Of a DNA stretch of 64,000 nt, positions 1 through 8,863 are shown in pieces. This DNA is from JBNKHH01 sp050290245. Its GTDB lineage: Bacteria > Pseudomonadota > Alphaproteobacteria > Rhodobacterales > Rhodobacteraceae. The notes under the pieces are model-generated. The model was not told where the DNA came from and did not search any database. It saw nothing but the letters and a program-made list of their open reading frames with translations. The position numbers and the translations under genes are program-made. The first letter of the stretch is position 1; each line of letters begins with the position of its first letter. The DNA is taken from positions 62,001 through 126,000 of the forward strand of contig JBNKHH010000068.1 of the NCBI GenBank assembly GCA_050290245.1. Reading direction: 5' to 3'.

Positions 1-2
1 TC

Positions 3-680
3 CCGGACGCGGATGTCTGGCCGTGGCTTGCGGCATCGGGCGTCTTCCATGCGGGTTACAAGCTTTTCCTGGCCTTCGCCTATGAACAGGGAGACCTGAG
101 CCGGGTCTATCCGGTGGCGCGGGGCGCAGCGCCGATGATCGTGCTGGCGGTCGGCGCGCTGATCCTCAATGAGGAGCTTGAGGCCGCCGAGGTGCTGGCC
201 GTACTGGTTTTGGGTTGCGGAATCCTGTCCATGGGCTGGGGAGCAATCCTGTCGGGTGAATCGCGCAAGCTGTTGCCCTTGGCCCTGGCCTCGGCTGCCA
301 TGACGGCTGGGTATTCCATCGTCGATGGTTTGGGCGCACGGGCGCTTGGCGATGCGACGACTTATGTGGCCTGGCTGTTCTTTCTGGATGCGGCGCTGTT
401 CACGCCGTTGGTCGTGGTGCTGAGGGGCCCGGCTGTTTTGCGCGCGGCGCCGAGAACATGGATGCTGGGAGGGACCGCCGCCTTGTTTTCCTATGGTGCC
501 TATGCGGTCGTCGTCTGGGCGATGACGGTGGCGCCGATCCCGCTTGTGACTGCCCTGCGCGAGACGTCTATCCTGTTCGCGGTTCTGATCGGATGGTTGA
601 TCTTCAAGGAACCCTTGGGGCGCGGCAAGGCTTTGGCATCGGCAATGATCCTTGGGGGCGTCGTTCTGATGCGGCTGTGA
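3..680 (+). CDS. EamA/DMT-family transporter, C-terminal part (5' end outside window)
   Basis: The reading frame is open from base 3 and ends in TGA at 680, giving 225 residues of a protein that starts before the window. It is a chain of hydrophobic helices typical of one and a half EamA repeats. Near the end there is a helix followed by FKEPLGRGK, a common loop in the second EamA domain of drug/metabolite exporters. It probably sits in the inner membrane and exports a small metabolite; the substrate cannot be read from sequence. A GTG at 114 could be mistaken for a start, but the upstream codons (ending YPVARGAAP) clearly belong to the same domain. Confidence 0.85.
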   Translation, partial: PDADVWPWLAASGVFHAGYKLFLAFAYEQGDLSRVYPVARGAAPMIVLAVGALILNEELEAAEVLAVLVLGCGILSMGWGAILSGESRKLLPLALASAAMTAGYSIVDGLGARALGDATTYVAWLFFLDAALFTPLVVVLRGPAVLRAAPRTWMLGGTAALFSYGAYAVVVWAMTVAPIPLVTALRETSILFAVLIGWLIFKEPLGRGKALASAMILGGVVLMRL

Positions 681-742
681 ACGGGAAGGAGCGAAAGGCC
701 CGATTGGACCCTTCGCCCCATGTTTCTGCTCGATTTTCCGTT

Positions 743-2830
743 CTAGCGCGAGAGGGTTTCGGCCAGCCGCATCAGCGTGACCGCCTCGGCGCGATAACCG
801 TAGGGATCGCCGCCACGCGCCGAGTTGGCCAGTTCTATAGCTTCACTCCAGCCCCAGCTTCCGAGGAAGTCGCCCCCCCTGAGGAGCTGGCCAAAGCCGG
901 CCATGGCGACAGAAAAACGGGTGTCGTTGGTGACCGTGCCCATGCCAGGAACGATTGGTTCTTCGATCAGCGTGCTGGCCGTGTCGCCGGGCAACTTGTA
1001 GCGCAGCTTGAAATAGCCGAATTCGCTGGCGTCTGACGTCAGAGCTGGACGGTCTCCATAGCGCAGGGGGCCGTTCAGGATGGCGTCCGAGCCGACCGGC
1101 GTGATCTCGTAGAGCGCCGTCACCGTATGGCCCGCGCCGATGTCGCCCGCGTCGACCTTGTCGTTGTTGAAATCCTCGCGGTTCAACGCGCGGATTTCAT
1201 AGCCGATCAGCCGGTATTCAGCGATGGTGGCGGGGTTGAACTCGACCTGGATCTTGACGTCGTTCGCGATTGGGAAAAGAGCGCCCGTCAATTGATCTAC
1301 AAGGACTTTTTGAGCCTCGCTGAGAGTGTCGATGTAGGACGCCTGGCCGTTGCCGTTCTGGGCCAGTGCCTGCATCGTGGCGTCGTCGAGGTTGCCGCGG
1401 CCAAAACCGAGAACCGAAAGATAGGTGCCGGTTTCGCGCTTTTTGGCGATAAAGTCCTTCAAAGCTTCTGGGTCGCTGAGGCCGACATTGAAATCGCCGT
1501 CGGTCGCCAGGATGACGCGGGTCACCTCGCCATCGTCCGCCATGCCCTCGGCAACTTGATAGGCCTGTTGCAACCCGGCTTGTCCGGCGGTGGAGCCGCC
1601 CGCGTGCAACTGATCGAGCGCGGCGAGGATCTTGCCTCGTTCGCCTGCGGGCGTGGGCGCAAGCACCTGTCCGGCGGACCCGGCATAGGTGACGATCGAC
1701 ACCTCGTCCTCGGGGCGCAGTTCCGACAGCATCAGGCGGAAGGATTGCTTGAGCAGAGGCAGTTTGTTGGCGTCCTGCATCGACCCGGAGGTGTCGATCA
1801 GGAAAACGAGGTTCAGGGCCGGTCGGTCGGCAATGGCGGGCATCGTGCCCTGAATGCCGATGTGAACCAGGTTGGTGCCCTGATTCCACGGGGTCGGCAT
1901 GACCGTGACGGTCGGTTGAAACGGATGAGGACCCTCCGGCGCCGGATAGGCATAAGGGAAATAGTTCACCATCTCCTCGACTCGGACTGCGCCCTCGGGC
2001 GGGAGGTGCCCGTTCATCAGCGACGAGCGCACCACCGAGTAGGCGGCGGTGTCGACATCGATCGAGAAGGTCGAGACCGGATCGTCGGCGGTGACCTTGA
2101 GGGGCGAGACCTCGGCGTTGGCAAAAGTTTCGGTGTTGCTTTCGGGCAGGGCGATACGCTGATCATCCTGAACAATCAGACGTTTGGCGGTCGGAGGTGA
2201 CGCGGGTGAGATCGCGGCGCGGTTGGAAGGTGCAAGCATCTGCTCTGTGGCCGGGGCAATCTCCATCATGGGTTCTTCCATGAAAATGACATCGCCTGCG
2301 GCAAAGTCTTCCCTTTCGGGCGTGGTCTGCGATACCTGCCCGGTAACTGTCGCACTTTCATCTTTCATTTCGACGGGGATGGCACTTTCCGAGCTCGCAC
2401 CTTGGCTGCGGCTTTCGCGGGCGCCGTCAAGATCGTTACTACGGGCCGGGGCGGTGTCGGTCTCAGCCTGAGTGATTTCCAAGTCGGAAGATTTGGGCGC
2501 AAATTGCAGTTCTGGTTGAGAAATTTCGGTCGTCCCCGTGGGAACACGCAAGGCGTCTTTCGGCAGCATCACAAGAATACCAACGGCCACGATGGCGGTA
2601 GTGGCGGTCAGGGCGCCGCGGGTTGTCATTGTCTGGAACATCGTCATCACTCCTTGTCCAAGGCGGGCCATCGGGCCGCGCTTGGAAGTAAGACGTGCGT
2701 CGGTGCGCGATCCTTGGAGATCGGCAAAGTTTTTTTCCGCCAGCGCGATATTGTCCCGTTTTTTCAATGGGCCAGGCAATGGCGTTGCGGCGTCGAAGGC
2801 CGCTTTCAGGTCGTCCAGTTCGTCAGCCAT
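743..2830 (-). CDS. Membrane-anchored VWA-domain protein (YfbK-like), possible partner of the adjacent sigma factor
   Basis: 695 residues. Residues 1-70 are charged and predicted cytoplasmic. Residues about 71-90 form one membrane segment, then comes a low-complexity linker to about 215. From about 250 there is a YfbK-like N-terminal region (FSIDVDTAAYSVVR), then a von Willebrand factor A domain with a complete MIDAS motif DTSGS at 346-350. The C-terminus matches the extension usually found after VWA in this family. The start codon overlaps the end of the upstream ECF sigma gene by 8 bp, so the two are translationally coupled. Family members are annotated as VWA or Ca-activated chloride channel-like proteins without firm function. 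The topology (cytoplasmic head, one helix, large outer domain) is also what an anti-sigma factor would have; that is inference. Confidence 0.85.
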   Translation of the reverse strand: MADELDDLKAAFDAATPLPGPLKKRDNIALAEKNFADLQGSRTDARLTSKRGPMARLGQGVMTMFQTMTTRGALTATTAIVAVGILVMLPKDALRVPTGTTEISQPELQFAPKSSDLEITQAETDTAPARSNDLDGARESRSQGASSESAIPVEMKDESATVTGQVSQTTPEREDFAAGDVIFMEEPMMEIAPATEQMLAPSNRAAISPASPPTAKRLIVQDDQRIALPESNTETFANAEVSPLKVTADDPVSTFSIDVDTAAYSVVRSSLMNGHLPPEGAVRVEEMVNYFPYAYPAPEGPHPFQPTVTVMPTPWNQGTNLVHIGIQGTMPAIADRPALNLVFLIDTSGSMQDANKLPLLKQSFRLMLSELRPEDEVSIVTYAGSAGQVLAPTPAGERGKILAALDQLHAGGSTAGQAGLQQAYQVAEGMADDGEVTRVILATDGDFNVGLSDPEALKDFIAKKRETGTYLSVLGFGRGNLDDATMQALAQNGNGQASYIDTLSEAQKVLVDQLTGALFPIANDVKIQVEFNPATIAEYRLIGYEIRALNREDFNNDKVDAGDIGAGHTVTALYEITPVGSDAILNGPLRYGDRPALTSDASEFGYFKLRYKLPGDTASTLIEEPIVPGMGTVTNDTRFSVAMAGFGQLLRGGDFLGSWGWSEAIELANSARGGDPYGYRAEAVTLMRLAETLSR

Positions 2831-3362
2831 TCTCGGCCTCCTTCAGCGCGCGAAGGCGCTTTTTAACTTCGGACATGCGCCAACTTATGGTGCCTTCGCT
2901 GACACCCAGGATCTGGGCCGCATCGGCGTGGGTCACATCGTCCAGGACCAGTGCGACCGTGTCGCGCAACTCGTCCGGCAGCGCGCGCATCGCTCGGGTA
3001 AGCCAGTCCATACCTTCCGCCTTTTCAATGGCTTCGGCGCGTCGGGCCAACTCCACTTCACCCCAGCCGTCGGCGGCGCGGGCGTGGGTGGCGGCGCGGC
3101 GGCGGCGGTCGTGGGCGGCGTTCACCACGATGCGGTAAAGCCAGGTCGTGAACCGCGCCTCGCCACGATAGGCCATCAGCTTTGCGGCCAATGCCGCGCA
3201 GATATCCTGGCAAAGGTCCTCGGCCTGGTCTCGCGCGCCCGTCAGGCGGAAGCATAATCTGAAGACACGGTCATAGTGTCTTGAAACAAGGACAGAAAAA
3301 GCGTCGGTATCGCCGCCTACAGCCGCCTTGGCCAATGCTTCGTCCGAAGTTTCCATGCGCAT
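2823..3362 (-). CDS. ECF-type RNA polymerase sigma factor
   Basis: About 179 residues, the normal size of an extracytoplasmic-function sigma-70 factor. Region 2 is visible as ARDQAEDLCQDI followed by ARFTTWLYRIVVNAA. Region 4 is visible as LPDELRDTVALV and an HTH with ILGVSEGTISWRMSEVKKRL. There is no sigma-1 or sigma-3 region. Possible starts are GTG 3365, ATG 3362 and ATG 3356; none has a clear Shine-Dalgarno, so the start is provisional. The gene ends inside the first codons of the VWA gene, which suggests one operon and a functional pair. It probably directs transcription of its own operon, but no duplicated promoter motif could be recognised upstream. Confidence 0.9.
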   Translation of the reverse strand: MRMETSDEALAKAAVGGDTDAFSVLVSRHYDRVFRLCFRLTGARDQAEDLCQDICAALAAKLMAYRGEARFTTWLYRIVVNAAHDRRRRAATHARAADGWGEVELARRAEAIEKAEGMDWLTRAMRALPDELRDTVALVLDDVTHADAAQILGVSEGTISWRMSEVKKRLRALKEAENG

Positions 3363-3584
3363 CACGATGAGTATGACGCGCCCCGGAGGTCAATCCTTGG
3401 CGGCAGGAGGCAAATAATTTGAACGCTGCGTGCGGCCTTTGTAGGACAGATTTCTTCGGAGCAAGCCGTCTTGCCGTTCATAATCGGGCGGATCGCAGCG
3501 AACCGGCCTGTCGACGTTTCGTCCGGGCGGCCGGGGCGTCATCATGATCGTGAACTGCCCAACCTTGAATTTAGCCGAGAATGA

Positions 3585-3608
3585 CGCCCGAGGGATGACC
3601 CCCGGGCG
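3585..3608 (-). terminator. Possible weak terminator hairpin
   Basis: A 10-bp stem with one A/C mismatch and an ATGA loop lies just after the end of the phytase-like gene. It is very GC-rich, but no T-tract follows on the minus strand, so it may only be an mRNA 3'-end stabiliser. The rest of 3366-3631 shows nothing else recognisable. Confidence 0.3.
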
Positions 3609-3631
3609 CCCCCACCTTACGTCAGCACTCG

Positions 3632-5797
3632 TTAAAATTTGCCGACCGAGAAGAACATCGTCTCGCCCGAGTGGTCGTCGACCCCATCATTGTCGGTCGA
3701 GATCCAGGCCGTGCCGTCGGCCTGGATGGCCAGGCCTTCGACCTTGTCCAGCACGTAGCCACCGTTCGCGGTGAGATCGGGGAGGAGGTCGTGGACAAGC
3801 TCCTTGGTCACCACGGGAAGATCACCGCCGAGGGGGGCCGGGGTCAATTCCGACAGGGCCACGCGATAGATCTTCTTCGTGACGGCGCGATCGTCGTTCT
3901 GGTTGTCGCGCTCGATGATGTAAACGTGGTTGCCGTGGGCCACAATTTCCGACAGGCCGACCCAGCCGGTTGCGGGCTCTGCCTTGGGATAGTGGACGGC
4001 GCCCCACTCGCCGTTGTCGAGGTCATAGGCGACCAGTTTGACATGGTTCTTGGGATCGTCGCCCCATTCGCGTTGAACGGCCATCCAGAGCGTGTTGCCG
4101 ACTTTGGTAATGCCTTCGAAGCCAAAGCGCCTTTCGACCGCCATCAACTCGGGGGGCAGGCCGATTTCCTCTTTGATCTCGCCGTCCGCGCCAACGTGAA
4201 AGATGGCGTGGGGGATGACGCGGTCGGTGCGGCCCTCCGAAGCGATCCAGAAACCGCCGTCGCCGTCGAGGGTGATGCCCTCCATGTCAAGCTTCTGGGC
4301 AGGCTGGCCATTGCGCGTGACGGGAATTGCCCTGGTGATGCGGGCTGGCATCTGGGAAGCGTCGATCTGAAAGATCGTCGGCTGTGCGCTGTAAAAGCTG
4401 TCGTTGACGGCAAAGATGGTGCCGTCATCAGCGGCAACCATGCCGGAAATCGCTCCCCAGCCGACAGGGGCACCATTTGGCTGGCTCAGCCCTGCGGAGG
4501 TCAGCATCGGGTAAGTCGCTGGGCCCTCAGCGTACTCGTAGATCATGACGTGTGCCCGTGCGCCGCCGTCTTCGATCAGGTCGGTTTCATTCGCCGAGAT
4601 CAACAGGTTGCGGGACGGAATTGCAACGTAGCCTTCCGGTCCGATGCCCGATGGCAGGAGCTGTTTCAGCACCGGTGCAGTGGTGTCGGTTGCGTCATAG
4701 ACGCCGACGACCGAGCCGCGTTCCGAGCCGATGAAGATCATCGGCGTACCGCCGAAGGTCGCGGCGGTGACCGATTCAGGTTCGACGCCCTTGTTGCCCG
4801 AGCGTTTCTCGGGGTAGTGGCCGATCTCGGCCACGGCGTATTCGAACGAAAGGCCGCTGTCGTAAACGACACTGCCGTCTCTGGAAAAGATCGTCCAGCC
4901 GCGCGAGCCGCCGTCCATGTCGCCTTCGTTGGCGGTGGCGAAATGTGTGTCGTCGATCCACTTGACGGCGTCGGGTTCGCGCACGACGGCCGACAGCGTG
5001 CCGTCGAAGGTCAGCGCGCGTTCCTCAGCGGTATCGACATTTGTCAGATCGACGGCACCGGCAGGAAAGTGGCTGACGATCGAGCCATCGCGGGCGACGA
5101 TGACAAGGTGATTATTTTCCTGAAGCGTGACAACGGTTTCGCCCGCGCTATTGATGTCAACGAACTCGGGCTCGGGGTCTTCGGGAGAAACCAGCGCGAG
5201 GCCCGTCAGGTCGACCTTTTTCAACGTGTCGCACCGGGCGGTGTTGTCGGCCAGGTCGATCATGGCGAGGTATCCCGCGGGCATCTGGCCGGTGCGGCCG
5301 TCGCCGGCGTCCTCGTCGCGCTCGTTCTCGATGGCAATGGACATGAAGCTGCCCGCCCCATCGACGGCGACACTGTCGGGCTGGCCGCCAAGGTCGCAGG
5401 TCGTCTCAATCGTGCCGGAGGCGATATCGATCACAGCCAGGTGGCCCGAAGGATCAGCATAGCTTTCCGACGTGTTTACGGCGACATAGGCTTTGGGACC
5501 GGCGATGGCGACCGAAGTCGGCTCGCCGGCAACGTTGATATTGCCAAGGGGTTTGGGCGCGCGAGGGTCGGAGATGTCCACCATGCCGATGACGCCGAGC
5601 GGGCTGTCGGTATAGACCAACGTCATGCCGTCGGCTGTGGCGGCGATGATCTCGGGCGAGGTTTCGCGGCCTGTGTCCTCTCCCTTGGCCATGTTCTTTA
5701 CCACCGGGAAAGAGGCAATACGGTTGAAGTTCATCTCGGCCATTGCGCCTGAGGCAGTCAGTGCCAGCAGCGATGCGGCAAGAGGTAGTCGTGTCAT
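3632..5797 (-). CDS. Secreted esterase-like/phytase-like beta-propeller protein
   Basis: 721 residues. The N-terminus is a Sec signal peptide with cleavage likely after ASGAMA. Residues about 30-430 look like a repeated propeller sheet of the choice-of-anchor-I/alkaline-phosphatase-associated type (IGSERGSVVGVYD, GPEGYVAIPSRNLL). Residues about 440-715 match the 'esterase-like activity of phytase' fold (GFEGITKVGNTLWMAVQREW, VEGLAIQADGTAWISTDNDG). The product should be periplasmic or extracellular and may act on phosphate esters; the exact substrate is unknown. It stands alone, divergent from the lactate dehydrogenase gene with a 165-bp gap. Two-domain architecture seen; function inferred from family. 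Confidence 0.8.
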   Translation of the reverse strand: MTRLPLAASLLALTASGAMAEMNFNRIASFPVVKNMAKGEDTGRETSPEIIAATADGMTLVYTDSPLGVIGMVDISDPRAPKPLGNINVAGEPTSVAIAGPKAYVAVNTSESYADPSGHLAVIDIASGTIETTCDLGGQPDSVAVDGAGSFMSIAIENERDEDAGDGRTGQMPAGYLAMIDLADNTARCDTLKKVDLTGLALVSPEDPEPEFVDINSAGETVVTLQENNHLVIVARDGSIVSHFPAGAVDLTNVDTAEERALTFDGTLSAVVREPDAVKWIDDTHFATANEGDMDGGSRGWTIFSRDGSVVYDSGLSFEYAVAEIGHYPEKRSGNKGVEPESVTAATFGGTPMIFIGSERGSVVGVYDATDTTAPVLKQLLPSGIGPEGYVAIPSRNLLISANETDLIEDGGARAHVMIYEYAEGPATYPMLTSAGLSQPNGAPVGWGAISGMVAADDGTIFAVNDSFYSAQPTIFQIDASQMPARITRAIPVTRNGQPAQKLDMEGITLDGDGGFWIASEGRTDRVIPHAIFHVGADGEIKEEIGLPPELMAVERRFGFEGITKVGNTLWMAVQREWGDDPKNHVKLVAYDLDNGEWGAVHYPKAEPATGWVGLSEIVAHGNHVYIIERDNQNDDRAVTKKIYRVALSELTPAPLGGDLPVVTKELVHDLLPDLTANGGYVLDKVEGLAIQADGTAWISTDNDGVDDHSGETMFFSVGKF

Positions 5798-5962
5798 GTG
5801 AGGTCCCCACGGTTTTGTTCCTGCGCCGGTGTCGCGGGTCGAGGTGAAACAAGCGTAACGGTTTTATTGCCGTTTTGTAAAAGCTGACGGAGGAACTTCG
5901 CATTGCCGTCGCGCTAGGGGGTTGCTAACACCTTTAGGAAGCTAAACTGGAAAGTTGTCGCC

Positions 5963-7126
5963 GTGCCTGTCATCACCGAGATTGCCGACCTTCACCGCAT
6001 CTACAAGCGCCGCGTGCCCAAGATGTTCTACGACTATGCCGAAAGCGGGTCCTGGACTGAACAGACGTTCCGCGAGAACGTGAGCGACTTTGCCGACATC
6101 CACCTGCGACAGCGGATCGCTGTCGACATGGCGGGCCGTTCGACGGCGACGCAGATGGTGGGGCAGGACGTTGCGATGCCCGTGGCGATTGCTCCGGTGG
6201 GGCTGTTGGGCATGCAGAACGCCGATGGCGAGATCAAGGCGGCGCGGGCGGCCGAAAAGGCCGGTATCCCGTTCACGTTGTCGACCATGTCGATTTGTTC
6301 GATCGAGGACGTTGCAGCCCATACGACCAAGCCGTTCTGGTTCCAGGTCTATACGCTGAAAGACGACGACTTCATGATGCGGCTGATGGACCGGGCGCGG
6401 GCGGCGAATTGTTCGGCCATCGTCATCACGGTCGATCTTCAGGTCATGGGGCAGCGCCACAAGGATCTGAAGAACGGTCTGTCGGCGCCGCCCAAGTTCA
6501 CGATTGCGTCGATGGCGAATCTGGCGACCAAGATCCCCTGGGGGCTTGAGATGCTGGGAACCAAGCGGCGGTTCTTTGGCAATATCGTCGGCCATGCAGA
6601 AGGGGTCAGTGATCCGCGTTCGCTTGCGTCCTGGACCAGCGAGGCGTTCGATCCTTCGCTGAACTGGGAGCGGATCAAAGAGCTGATGGATATGTGGGGC
6701 GGCAAGGTGATCCTGAAGGGGATCATGGAGGTTGAGGACGCCCGGAAGGCGGCCGAGATCGGGGCGGACGCCATCGTCGTGTCGAACCACGGCGGGCGCC
6801 AGCTGGACGGTGCCTTGTCGTCGATCAAGGCGTTGGAACCGATTGTGCAGGCCGTGGGAGACAAGGTCGAGGTCTGGATGGACAGCGGCATCCGGTCGGG
6901 CCAGGACGTGCTGAAGGCAGTAGCCCTCGGCGCCAAGGGCGTGATGATCGGTCGATCCATGGTCTACGGTCTGGGTGCCATGGGCGAAGAGGGCGTGGCT
7001 GCGGCGCTGGAGGTGATCCGCAACGAGCTGGACTTGTCGATGGCCTTCTGCGGAAAGCGCGACATCAAGGAAGTGGACCGCAACATCCTGTTGGTGCCCG
7101 AAGGGTTCTCTGGAAAATTTGCCTGA
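5963..7126 (+). CDS. lldD: FMN-dependent L-lactate dehydrogenase / alpha-hydroxy-acid oxidase family
   Basis: 387 residues starting at GTG 5963. It is a complete FMN alpha-hydroxy-acid dehydrogenase: KRRVPKMFYDYAESGSWTE at the N-terminus, VDLQVMGQRHKDLKNG in the middle, and the active-site segment VSNHGGRQLDGALSS holding the catalytic His and the substrate-binding Arg. The second FMN phosphate motif DSGIRSGQDVLKA and GRSMVYGLG follow. It oxidises L-lactate (or a related 2-hydroxy acid) and passes electrons to the respiratory chain from the inner membrane face. There is no lactate permease or regulator next to it. The length and motifs are standard for LldD; glycolate or mandelate as substrate cannot be ruled out. 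Confidence 0.9.
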   Translation: MPVITEIADLHRIYKRRVPKMFYDYAESGSWTEQTFRENVSDFADIHLRQRIAVDMAGRSTATQMVGQDVAMPVAIAPVGLLGMQNADGEIKAARAAEKAGIPFTLSTMSICSIEDVAAHTTKPFWFQVYTLKDDDFMMRLMDRARAANCSAIVITVDLQVMGQRHKDLKNGLSAPPKFTIASMANLATKIPWGLEMLGTKRRFFGNIVGHAEGVSDPRSLASWTSEAFDPSLNWERIKELMDMWGGKVILKGIMEVEDARKAAEIGADAIVVSNHGGRQLDGALSSIKALEPIVQAVGDKVEVWMDSGIRSGQDVLKAVALGAKGVMIGRSMVYGLGAMGEEGVAAALEVIRNELDLSMAFCGKRDIKEVDRNILLVPEGFSGKFA

Positions 7127-7272
7127 ATCTGTTAAGATTTCGGAAACAGTTTGACGAGTATCCTTTGATTGTCGTCGGGTGATGCAGGAAAATCGCGCTT
7201 CAGGCCTGAAATCAGTCTGTTTTATGCCATTTTCTTGCCGCATTCCAAAAGCGGGAGTAGCGTGCCTTCATT

Positions 7273-7848
7273 ATGAGTGAACACGTTCAACGATTGACCC
7301 TGAAAGCAGTCACCGCCCTGGCGGTAATTTCTGCTTGTCCGGCCTTGGCCGAGACTCCGGTGAGCGTTGACGCCGACCTGGAATTTCCTGCGGAAACAGC
7401 CGTTATCGTCGCGGCGACGGCAGAGTTGTTTCAATCGCTGGAGACGGGCAGCGCGCCAGAGCGGCGCACCACGCCGGTGATCCAGGTCCCCCAGCTTGCC
7501 ACAAAGGCCGCCTTTGACAGCGACGCCAAGGTGAATGCCCTGACGGGTCACGGTCCTGTTCAGCATCTGACGGGCTATCGTATCAGCTGGTACCCCGTTG
7601 ACCGCTTTCTTGGTTCGGTCGATTTCATGGGGACTTGGGACGGCAACCGAAACCTCGTTTGCGGCTATGTAACCTGGGACCTGTCGAATCCCGAGCAGCC
7701 TGAACTGGATACAGTCACGGCCAATTTCGTCGACCTGTCAGTCCTCGAAGGACAGGCGCCGTCGGATATCCACGAGGCGCTTTTGGAAGCCAACTGCGCC
7801 TATGGGGCGGTCGAAGCGAATTATACCCTGTTCGACCCGGCCAGCTGA
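7273..7848 (+). CDS. Secreted protein of unknown function
   Basis: 191 residues with a signal peptide (hydrophobic stretch then ACPALA|ET), so likely periplasmic. I do not recognise a family. The mature part contains several Trp/Tyr-rich segments (GYRISWYPVDRF, DFMGTWDGNRNLVCGY) and two cysteines that could form a disulfide (in VCGY and NCAY). The start at ATG 7273 follows GCGGGAGTAG at a somewhat long distance. It lies alone between lldD and the convergent SRPBCC gene, so context gives no function. Coding potential is supported by the signal peptide and amino-acid composition. Confidence 0.7.
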   Translation: MSEHVQRLTLKAVTALAVISACPALAETPVSVDADLEFPAETAVIVAATAELFQSLETGSAPERRTTPVIQVPQLATKAAFDSDAKVNALTGHGPVQHLTGYRISWYPVDRFLGSVDFMGTWDGNRNLVCGYVTWDLSNPEQPELDTVTANFVDLSVLEGQAPSDIHEALLEANCAYGAVEANYTLFDPAS

Positions 7849-7916
7849 GGCCGCTTTCCCGATCATTGTCTGCACGACGCGACGGCCCTGACCGCCGCGT
7901 CCGCTTGGGCGCGCAG

Positions 7917-8408
7917 CTAGCCTTGCAGCTCTGCCAGGATCTCGGCGATGACCTCCATGCCTTTGCCCCAGCCCTTGTCCAACTCGCCAAGCGCGGCGCG
8001 AAAGGCCTCGACTTGTTCTTCGCTGGCGCCATGCGGCTCCCAGGTCAGGACCATGTCGGTCTGTGAACCGTTTTCGGCAAATGTGACCGTGGTCAACAGG
8101 GTGCGCGGCCACGTCGGGTTCATCGGACTGTCGGCCGGCTCCCAGTCGGCATTGGCGTTCGACATCAGCATGACCAGTTTCAACGGAGGATCAACCTCGG
8201 TGAACTCGATGCGCTGATGCATTGAATTGTCTCCCATCCGCATCTCGTTCAGCCACAGACCGCCCGGTGTGGGATCGAATTGGTGCAACACGGTCTCGAC
8301 ACCGGGGCCGTACCAGCGCTGGACCAACTTGGGGTCGGTCCAGGTGCGCCAGACAAGATTTCGCGGGGCGTCGAATGTGCGTTGCATTCTGAAAACCGGC
8401 AAGGTCAT
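7917..8408 (-). CDS. SRPBCC/AHSA1 domain protein
   Basis: 163 residues. The start is chosen at ATG 8408 because it overlaps the stop of the upstream ArsR gene (shared ATGA) and begins directly with the domain (MTLPVFRMQRTFDAPRNLVW). The AHSA1-type START fold is evident from RTWTDPKLVQRWYGP, the strand FTEVDPPLKLV and the C-terminal helix FRAALGELDKGWGKGMEVI. Such proteins bind hydrophobic ligands, and the ArsR-SRPBCC pair is a very common two-gene operon. The ligand and role here are unknown; the ArsR protein is likely its regulator. Confidence 0.9.
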   Translation of the reverse strand: MTLPVFRMQRTFDAPRNLVWRTWTDPKLVQRWYGPGVETVLHQFDPTPGGLWLNEMRMGDNSMHQRIEFTEVDPPLKLVMLMSNANADWEPADSPMNPTWPRTLLTTVTFAENGSQTDMVLTWEPHGASEEQVEAFRAALGELDKGWGKGMEVIAEILAELQG

Positions 8409-8737
8409 GTGTTGTCCTTCTTTAATTCGTTCAACAGTTGGTCGAGCTGATCCAGTCGACCGGTCCAATGGGTCCGAAACTCTTCCAGCCAGGCGACGGC
8501 CTGCGAAAGGGGCGCGGCGTTCAGGCGAGCAGGGCGGGTCTGTCGGTCGGTGCCGCGCGTCACCAGCCCGGCCTGTTCCAGCACCTTGAGGTGACGCGAA
8601 ATCGCGGGCTGGCTGATCTGGAACGGCTGCGCGATTTCGTTGACCGTCGCTGCCCCGTCGCTGAGCCGCGCGAGGATGGCGCGTCGCGTCGGGTCGGCCA
8701 GGGCCGAAAAAATCGCGTCGAGGTTCGTCGCCTCCAT
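8405..8737 (-). CDS. ArsR-family winged-helix transcriptional regulator
   Basis: 110 residues from ATG 8737 (alternatives ATG 8758 and 8794). The ArsR DNA-binding core is clear: LDAIFSALADPTRRAILARL, then the recognition helix ISQPAISRHLKVLEQAGLV. It has no ArsR metal-binding cysteines, so it belongs to the metal-independent subgroup that travels with SRPBCC proteins. A consensus -10 box lies at 8768-8773, so transcription would begin near 8760. This excludes the longest start and makes the mRNA nearly leaderless. It probably represses its own operon. Confidence 0.85.
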   Translation of the reverse strand: MEATNLDAIFSALADPTRRAILARLSDGAATVNEIAQPFQISQPAISRHLKVLEQAGLVTRGTDRQTRPARLNAAPLSQAVAWLEEFRTHWTGRLDQLDQLLNELKKDNT

Positions 8738-8767
8738 TGTATAACCGATTCGTTCCATAACTGGATT

Positions 8768-8794
8768 ATTATATGACGAGTTCAAATACTGCAA
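8768..8794 (-). promoter_or_regulatory. Promoter of the arsR-SRPBCC operon
   Basis: On the minus strand a perfect TATAAT lies at 8768-8773, with a poor -35 (TTGCAG, 8789-8794) 15 bases upstream. A small inverted repeat ATAA-CTGGA-TTAT directly downstream could be the operator. The -10 is seen; the operator is inference. Confidence 0.5.
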
Positions 8795-8863
8795 GATGAG
8801 GTCTTTTCGTCCGGCTGATATTGACTATGGTTTCAGCGCAAACAGAACTTTGATCGGCTCAAA

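Noticed and set aside
3671..5752. 693-codon open frame opposite the phytase-like gene
   Set aside because: Complementary shadow of a gene with signal peptide and two domains; no motif of its own.
5857..5874. AACGG-N8-CCGTT dyad between the phytase-like gene and lldD
   Set aside because: Arms of only five bases and no T-tract or spacing to a promoter; too weak to call as operator or terminator.
5942..7243. 433-codon open frame opposite lldD
   Set aside because: His/Arg/Asp-rich composition typical of an antisense frame; lldD is complete on the other strand.
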